Shown here piece after piece: positions 57,792-64,000 of a stretch of DNA of 64,000 bases (its first letter is position 1; every line of letters begins with the position of its first letter). Source of the DNA: Umbilicaria muhlenbergii (Eukaryota; Ascomycota; Lecanoromycetes; Umbilicariales; Umbilicariaceae). The notes below the pieces were generated by a model. It had not been told where the DNA came from and ran no database searches. It worked only from the letters and a program-made list of their open reading frames with translations. The stretch covers positions 496,001 through 560,000 of the forward strand of contig KK106987.1 of NCBI GenBank assembly GCA_000611775.1, given 5' to 3'. Made by a program: the position numbers and the translations under genes.

Positions 57792-58584
57792 TGTGTAGTA
57801 TAAACACACAACATTTAAACACAGACCTGCAGGAATTATTTAAAATTCAGATTTTTCAACATAACTGCAATAGATCAACAAATGCTATGCAATCATGTTT
57901 AGAAGCTGTGATGAGGAAAATAAATATTGTGTTAATTCAAGAACCATGAATTGAGCCAAATAACAGTACTATTTCACACTCAGCATTTATTAGCATTATC
58001 CCAATGTCAGAACTCAAACCATGAGTTTTAACATTTATTACAAAAGCAAACAAAGGAATAAAATGCACGCTGAGATCAGATATATCAAAGGATGCAGATT
58101 TACAAGCTCTGTTTATTTCTGCATTAAGTTTAGAAGAAATTCTACTGTTGAATGTATATAATGAAAGGTCTCTTCAGCCTGAATTAAATACATGAACAAT
58201 GAAAAGAGCATTAAGTCAAATAAGTACAACAACTAGAACATTAGTTTGTGGAAACTTTAATGCACATCATGCATGATGAAATTCTACAATCACAGAGGCA
58301 AAAAATGCAGAAAGTTTACTACAATGACTGCAAACAAATCACTACGATTTACTCAATATACTAGACGTCATGACATTCATCAGACATATTGTAAACAGAC
58401 AATATTCATCAGTTCTAAATTTAACATTTGCAACAAATCAATTAATACCAGAAATAATTGATTGACAAGTTAATGAAGAAGTGTATACTGGTTCAAATCA
58501 TGAGGTTATTCAGTTTTTCATAATTACTGAAAACCTTACACTGGTGGAAAGTTCTTTCAACGCGCCGTTTAATATACAAAAATA
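57791..58584 (+). pseudogene. LINE ORF2, endonuclease domain, copy L5
   Basis: The start codon overlaps the ORF1 stop (TAATG, 57,789-57,793). It is readable through VLIQEPW, NVYNERSLQPELN, CGNFNAHHAW (the catalytic Asp of the family's GDFN reads Asn here) and a GSNHEVI block in place of SDH, so two catalytic positions are altered compared with L2. Tryptophan positions read TGA. No RT follows. Confidence 0.82.
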
Positions 58585-58975
58585 TAACAGGTGGTGTCAT
58601 AGTGACTGAAGTGATATTATCATTCAATGAACTATAAGTATGATTCAATGAACTAGACAAGGTTCAATGAACTAACATGATCATATAATGATCTTAGGGT
58701 TAAGACCAAGTAAGGGAACTAATAGTCATAAACTTAAGAGATTGCATTTGATACATGAGTTGAGCACAAGCTCCTAACTATAAATCTACTTGTGATTATA
58801 TAGACTATAAGAGACTCATGTGCTCAGCATGCTCATGATGTAACACTTCATGCTCATCATGCTCATGATGTAACACTTCATGCTCATCATGCTCAACAGG
58901 TGAGCATGATGAGCAGTATCATGTATACACTCACACTGCGTACTTTGCTAGTATTATAGTGTGAGAGCCTTAACA
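58585..58975 (-). repeat. Probable 3' LTR of the second chromovirus
   Basis: About 391 bp bounded by TAACAG and CTTAACA at the transition from LINE to retroelement. It contains a 30-bp tandem repeat (ATGCTCATGATGTAACACTTC, twice, 58,838-58,895) and the repeated phrase TTCAATGAACTA. The partner LTR is not in the window, so the limits are provisional. Confidence 0.5.
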
Positions 58976-59139
58976 CTAGCTTTCTCCTCAAGGTTTTCAT
59001 CCTCAAAAACTTAAACATCTTCATGCCTTCTTCCTGAGTGCAAAAGAAACTGAATTCCTCTTAATGATGTTATAATTTTCTTTACAGACTCAACCTCACT
59101 TCTTCTATCATGTGATCATGTAGGTAATGTGTTGATGAC

Positions 59140-59490
59140 ATGAAAGATTACTGCATGAGTGATAGTTCTGAAAAGTGTGTCACTTATATTTAAACTGAAA
59201 AGTCTTGTGACCTTTCTTTTAGTAGTGCTGACTGAGAAAAGGTGAAAGTTGAACTGACTTCTCTGAAGGAAAAGACTTCTGCTGCTGAGGAAATAATTGC
59301 TGAGGTGTCAGCTAAGTTAATCTGTTTGTGCAAACAAAAAAGACTGTTGCAATGCTGTCAGAAAGACTTCATCTCTCATGAGTTTATAAACATTGAAGAG
59401 TTGAAGGCGGAGGAGAGCAAGCAAGCAGAGACTTCAACTTCAATCATTACTTTCAAACTTTTCAACTTCTCAGCATTGAATGACCTCTGA
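59140..59490 (+). pseudogene. Antisense coiled-coil ORF at the 3' end of the second chromovirus
   Basis: On the strand opposite to the retroelement, between its LTR and chromodomain, an open frame at 59,242-59,490 (MKVELTSLKEKTSAAEEII...) continues upstream across TGA codons to about 59,140 (SSDSEKCVTYI). It predicts an amphipathic helix with heptads and a CLCKQKRLLQC stretch. Fungal annotations often show a predicted coiled-coil protein of this type beside gypsy elements, as I recall; I cannot verify this here. It may be an element-encoded antisense gene or host sequence captured by it. Confidence 0.4.
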
Positions 59491-62400
59491 GGTTCAGGTT
59501 CTGTTGTTGAAACTGATGTAAATTTATTGCACAATGAGTAAGATTCTCTTCTGATTCTCATGTGTTTCCTGCTGTGTTGTACCCTTTTTACTTGATTAAG
59601 TAATGAAGCTCATCATCAACTTTCTGTTGATTCAGGATTTCTTCTACCTTGAACTTGACATCTTGACTCTTTAGGTTGATCTCTGATGAATTCATCTGTA
59701 ATAATGTTTTCAGATCTGCTAATTTGAGTAGAGATACATGAAATATTGAATGTATTCACATGAATGATGAAAGTTCAAGTTCATAGTTGACACTTCCTTT
59801 CTTCTTTGTAATCTGAAAAGGTCTTAACTTCTTGTGATTCAACTTATTGCTTGATCATGTTGTCTTGATGTTGTGTCATAAAAGGTATACTTTACTCTTC
59901 TCTTCAAGAGTAAGTCCCTTATCTCTTTTCTTATTATGATATATCACTGACCTTTTCAAGGCAAATTTTATGTCTCATTGTAGTTTTTTATGAAGGTCTT
60001 TTAATTGATTCACTCATACTTTCACTTTCTGTGCTATGACTTTCAGCCCCCTCACTTCATTCATAGGTGAGTTGAACTTGTAGTTGATGTAAAATGATAA
60101 TACCTTCATAGATTCTGTTGTTGCTGTGTTATAAGTTAATTAAGCTATCAGTAAGAGTTCTACTCAATTGATTTGTTGATAATTAACATAGCAGTGTAAG
60201 TACTGTTTCAACATTTGATTTAACTGTTCAGTCTGTCTGTTCATCTGAGGATGATATGCTGTGAACAGCTTATGATGAATTCCTAGTTGATTCACTAATG
60301 ATTTTCAAAACTTGAAAGTGAAGAGTTTATCTCTGTCTGAGATTATTTCTTCTGACAGCTCATGATTGATTGTTATGATTCTTAAAAATATGTATGTTAA
60401 TTCTTCTGCTGATGATGACTTCTTATAAGGTATGAAGTATTCATACTTTGTAAGTCAATCTGTTATGACAAGTATTGTGTTGTATAATACTTTCATCAGT
60501 GATTCCTTTGACTGTGATAGTTTTACTATGAAGTTCAATGTGATGCTTAATCATGATCATAATGATGTTGATGATGACTTTAACAATTCATATGATTTAT
60601 GTCGCTCAGCTTTGTTTTTTCAGCATGTGTCACATTTTCAAACAATCTCTTCAACTTTTTTTCTCATGTGTGGGAAATAATACATTTTAGTAAGTCATTT
60701 CACTGTTTTGTTGATTCTCTGATGATCATTCATTTTGCTGAAATGACTTTCTTCTATCAGTGCTTCTCTTAAGCTGACTGAGACATAAATTAAGTCTTAA
60801 AAAGGTAAGAGACCTTCTTGCTTTTTAAAGCTTTCATGATCATTGATATTTTGAAGAACTTATTGTGTTAACTTGTCATTCTTCAACACTTTTTGAACTC
60901 AACTTTTGAAAATGTTATCCTCAACTTTTATCATAAAGTTAATTTCTTTATTGTATGTTATGCTCTCTTGCTCATTCTTTCAAAGAATGATTTAATTCAT
61001 GACTGACTTTTTCTGCAGGTAGTCAGCTCATCTGTTAAAAACATTCACTTTAACATTCTCTGATCCTTTTTGATAATGAATCTTGAAATTATACTGTGAT
61101 AATTCTTCTGATTAATGAACTTATCTTCAGTTCAGGACCTTCATTGTCATGAAGTATAACAGACTCTTATGATCTGAATACATCTGAACCTCATGCTTTG
61201 ATCCTTTGAGATATACACGTCATTGCTTAAATGCATTAACAATAGTTAGCAGCTTCTTATCATGTATCTTATAACTTTATTCAGCACTTAACAGTTTTTG
61301 TGAGTAATAAGCTACTGATCACAAACATCTCTTATCATCTGATTGATTAATGCACACTTTTATAACTTCATCTGATGTGTTCATCTTGAGCGTAATAAGT
61401 TTCTTGAAGTTGAAACTCATGAGAATTAATTGTGATGTGAAGTGCTTTTTTAACTCTTTGAAGAATTTCTGTGCTTCAGTAAATTAAATAAACTTTCAGT
61501 CTTTCTTCATTAATTCTGTTAAAGGTGCTGTGATTTTAAAATATTTCTTGATGATCTTTTTATAGAAGTTTGTAAAGTTTAAGAAGGATTGTACTTCCTT
61601 GATGCTTATTAAAACTGATTATTCAATCATGAAATTAATTTTTTTCAGGTTCATCTGTAGATTTTTCAGTGTAATGATAAATCTGAGGAATTGAACTTCC
61701 TTGACATAAAAAAGACTCTTCTTAAGCTTAACTTGCAAGTTGATGTTCTTTAACACTTGCAGGACTTTCTGAACATGTTTAACATGTTACTCTTTTATTT
61801 TCAAGTATATCAGTATGTCATCAAGGTAGATGATCATGAACTGATTTAAATATTGTCATAAAACATTGTTGATAAAAGCCTGAAAGGTTGCAGGGGCGTT
61901 GATTAATCTGAATGACATTATCAAGTACTCATATAGCCCTGAGCATGTCTGAAATGCTGTTTTTCATTCATCACCTTCTTTTATTCATATCTGGTTGAAT
62001 GCCTCTGAGATGTTAAACTTCATGAATCATTACACTCTTTAAAATCTGTCCTGCAGTTTTAACATGAGCAGCAGTGAGTAACTGTTCTTTATTATTATGT
62101 TGTTTAGTGCTCTGTAGTCAACACACAACCTCAATGATTCATCAGATTTTGAGACAAACAATATTGAATATTTAGTTGAAGATTAAGATTCTTAAATAAA
62201 TCCTTTTTATAAGTTCTTCTTTAAATATTCTCACAATGCATTTAACTTCTGAGGTGACAATGAGTATATGAGTTGCTTCATCAGTTTACAATCTTTCATG
62301 ATTTTGATTTTATGATCTCATTTTTAATGTTTCAGCAAGATGTCCTGTTTCTTTACTACTATAAACAACTCTTCAAAGTCTTTGTATTCTTTAGGGATAG

Positions 62401-63612
62401 ATAACTTGATAATAGAATCTCAATCATCATTGACTTATTTAGTTCACAGTATCTTTGTGTCAAGATTTTTTAACTCCTTATGCATCTCTTTTACTGTCAT
62501 AGTGAAGACTTTCACTCCTTCAGGTGATTTCAGGACTGAATATAACTTCATGAGAGTATTACTCTTCATGAAGTATATTTAATTCTCAGTTTAATCAATC
62601 ATCAGATTGATCTTCTGAAGTTAAAATATGCTTAAAATTATATCACTTCCTGACTGCTTCATGATGTTGAAACTGATCTTTTCTCAGTGTCAACTCAACT
62701 GAACAGATATCAGGATCATTTCTTTATTCATGAGTTCATTATTGTGTTTCATAAGAGTTTTATTAAACTCTTAAAGCAAGTAAGGATTTTGCTTCTTCTG
62801 AACTTTGATTTCTTTTTTTATGATGAATCATGAGTTTATGAAGTTCTCTGTACAGTCACTGTTTATTAACAGTCAGGCTGAGTGACCTTTCACTTTAACT
62901 CAGACATGAAAGTTATTCACATCTGCTGTGATAATGATTTCTTTAATAATCATACTTTCTGAAGGCTTTAAAATAAGCATCTTCAAAAGCCTCTGACCTG
63001 AAGAGCTTTTTAGTTTTTTGAATTAAAAGAAAGAAACCCTAGGTTCTTCTTTACATATTTAAAGTCTTCAGGTTTGACTTTCTTGTCTAAATATCATATT
63101 GAATTCAGCTTTAAGTATTCACTTCAGAGTTCTTAAACTTTCATTCTCAACTTTCTTGAGATGTGAGCTTCATCAAGGGTAACATACCCTCCTTCAGTGA
63201 TGAACTTGAAACCTTTTGATAAAGTTTCTTTAATTATATCTTGATAATTCATGTCTCTGATTTCACTCTTCTGAATGAATATATCTTTAATCATTCACAG
63301 GATGTGTTCTTGCAACAGGCTCACATATTCTTCATCATTCTTAAAAGACTTCTTCATAAGATTGAACACTTTCTCATAAGTTTTTAATCACTGTTCTTCA
63401 CAGGTGAATGCTCAGATGTTATCATTTTTTTTCATAAACTCTTCTGAATCTTCAAAGTCTGCTACTTTTATGAAGTCTTCTTCATCACTAGATGAAGACA
63501 TGACATCATCACTGTCAACATAATTTTCCTCTTGATTGAATTGATCATGTTAATTTTGCTGTTTCTTTAAAACTGTGATCAGGTTCATCTGAGAAGTCAT
63601 AACATAATCTCT

Positions 63613-63822
63613 TATTCCTTTTCATTGACATGAGAATCATTCAGAGTCATCTTTGTCACTCTGATGTATTTGATAAGCATCATCATAACATGCTGTTTAA
63701 AACATAATGTTATGTTTTATTTCTTTTCATTGACATGAGAATCATTCAGAGTCATCTTTGTCACTTTGATGTATTTGATAAGCATCATCATAACATGCTG
63801 TTTAAAACATAATGTTATGTTC
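63613..63822. repeat. 105-bp tandem duplication in the chromovirus gag region
   Basis: Two nearly identical units (63,613-63,717 and 63,718-63,822), each with CATTGACATGAGAATC and ending ACATAATGTTATGTT. The low divergence between units points to recent slippage compared with the age of the element. Confidence 0.85.
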
Positions 63823-64000
63823 TTTTCTGCTCTTCACTTCTTGCATAATGATGTATGTCTTTCTGAGTTGAACAGTCTTTCCTGAGATTTAACAGTCATG
63901 AGCAAAGTGTTTTAACTTTTCACAGTTATAATAATTGTTTCTGTGAGTTTATTCTTTCTTGCCTGAGCTGTTCTTTCATTGAAAACAGGTTTTTTAAACT

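Larger units (their letters stand above)
55197..58584 (+). mobile_element. Tad-like LINE copy L5, 3'-truncated, best preserved
   Basis: The 5' leader (to 56,066), ORF1 (56,067-57,791) and the endonuclease part of ORF2 (57,791-58,584). It breaks off at 58,584, where the LTR of the next chromovirus begins, slightly upstream of the break in L2. Its 5' end is fused to minus-strand LINE sequence (TTTTTAACTGTTTTG) exactly as at 2,414. Confidence 0.88.
58585..64000 (-). mobile_element. Second chromovirus (Ty3/gypsy), 3' LTR to gag, runs off the window
   Basis: Minus-strand order from the window end: gag with a CCHC region at about 63,880-63,945, protease about 62,940-62,600, RT about 62,330-61,560, RNase H about 61,480-61,000, integrase about 60,950-59,900, chromodomain about 59,680-59,540, and an LTR-like 3' end at 58,585-58,975. 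It is a different lineage from the element at 35,169. It is broken by many changes in all domains; the 5' LTR lies beyond the window. An old copy. Confidence 0.8.

Noticed and set aside
1-64000. Classical RIP (CpA to TpA) as the sole explanation of AT richness
   Set aside because: CpA and TpG stay abundant and the changes seen between young and old copies are mostly at CpG and C/G runs.

Overview
The window looks like a repeat-filled, AT-rich stretch of a filamentous fungal genome, probably an ascomycete (Pezizomycotina). I infer this from a Tad-like LINE, chromodomain-bearing Ty3/gypsy elements, a hAT transposon and a TNP2/KDZ-type transposase with an SNF2 helicase. I see no intact host gene, no rRNA and no functional tRNA; nearly all of the 64 kb can be assigned to nested transposable elements. 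Older copies carry heavy C-to-T / G-to-A change. In them, TGA often stands where the protein family has Trp, and CpG is scarce. Two short copies of a hAT-derived MITE (40,659-41,310 and 54,517-55,188) keep CpG and look young.

Layout: 1-1,590 end of a hAT copy with the end of a foldback repeat (here called E3); 1,591-2,414 LINE fragment (minus) joined to 2,415-6,250 LINE (plus: 5'UTR, ORF1 with zinc knuckles, endonuclease); 6,251-13,799 hAT copy A (accessory ORF plus transposase); 13,800-15,465 LINE 5' half (minus); 15,466-17,184 an unrecognised coding relic; 17,193-29,677 a 12.5-kb multigene DNA transposon with an 8-bp target duplication, inverted subterminal repeats, a Q-rich protein gene (minus), an SNF2 helicase gene (plus) and a TNP2/KDZ transposase gene (plus); 29,686-35,168 chromovirus fragments in both orientations around an E3 foldback; 35,169-43,506 a chromovirus with both LTRs, interrupted by E3, an assembly gap and the MITE; 43,541-44,687 and 54,279-54,516 a LINE (minus) split by hAT copy B (44,688-54,278), which itself carries two E3 insertions; 54,517-55,188 MITE; 55,197-58,584 LINE (plus), the best-preserved ORF1; 58,585-64,000 a second chromovirus running off the window.

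Relative order read from nesting: LINEs first, hAT copies into LINEs, E3 into hAT copies and into a chromovirus, MITE into LINE and chromovirus. The most notable unit is the 17,193-29,677 transposon: three genes, divergent layout, GT-AG introns, tandem coding repeats, a recurring palindrome and matching TSDs.

Limits: everything was read by eye, without alignment or database search. Boundaries marked approximate are good to about 10-50 bases. Intact open frames shorter than about 100 codons were mostly judged to be chance or antisense.
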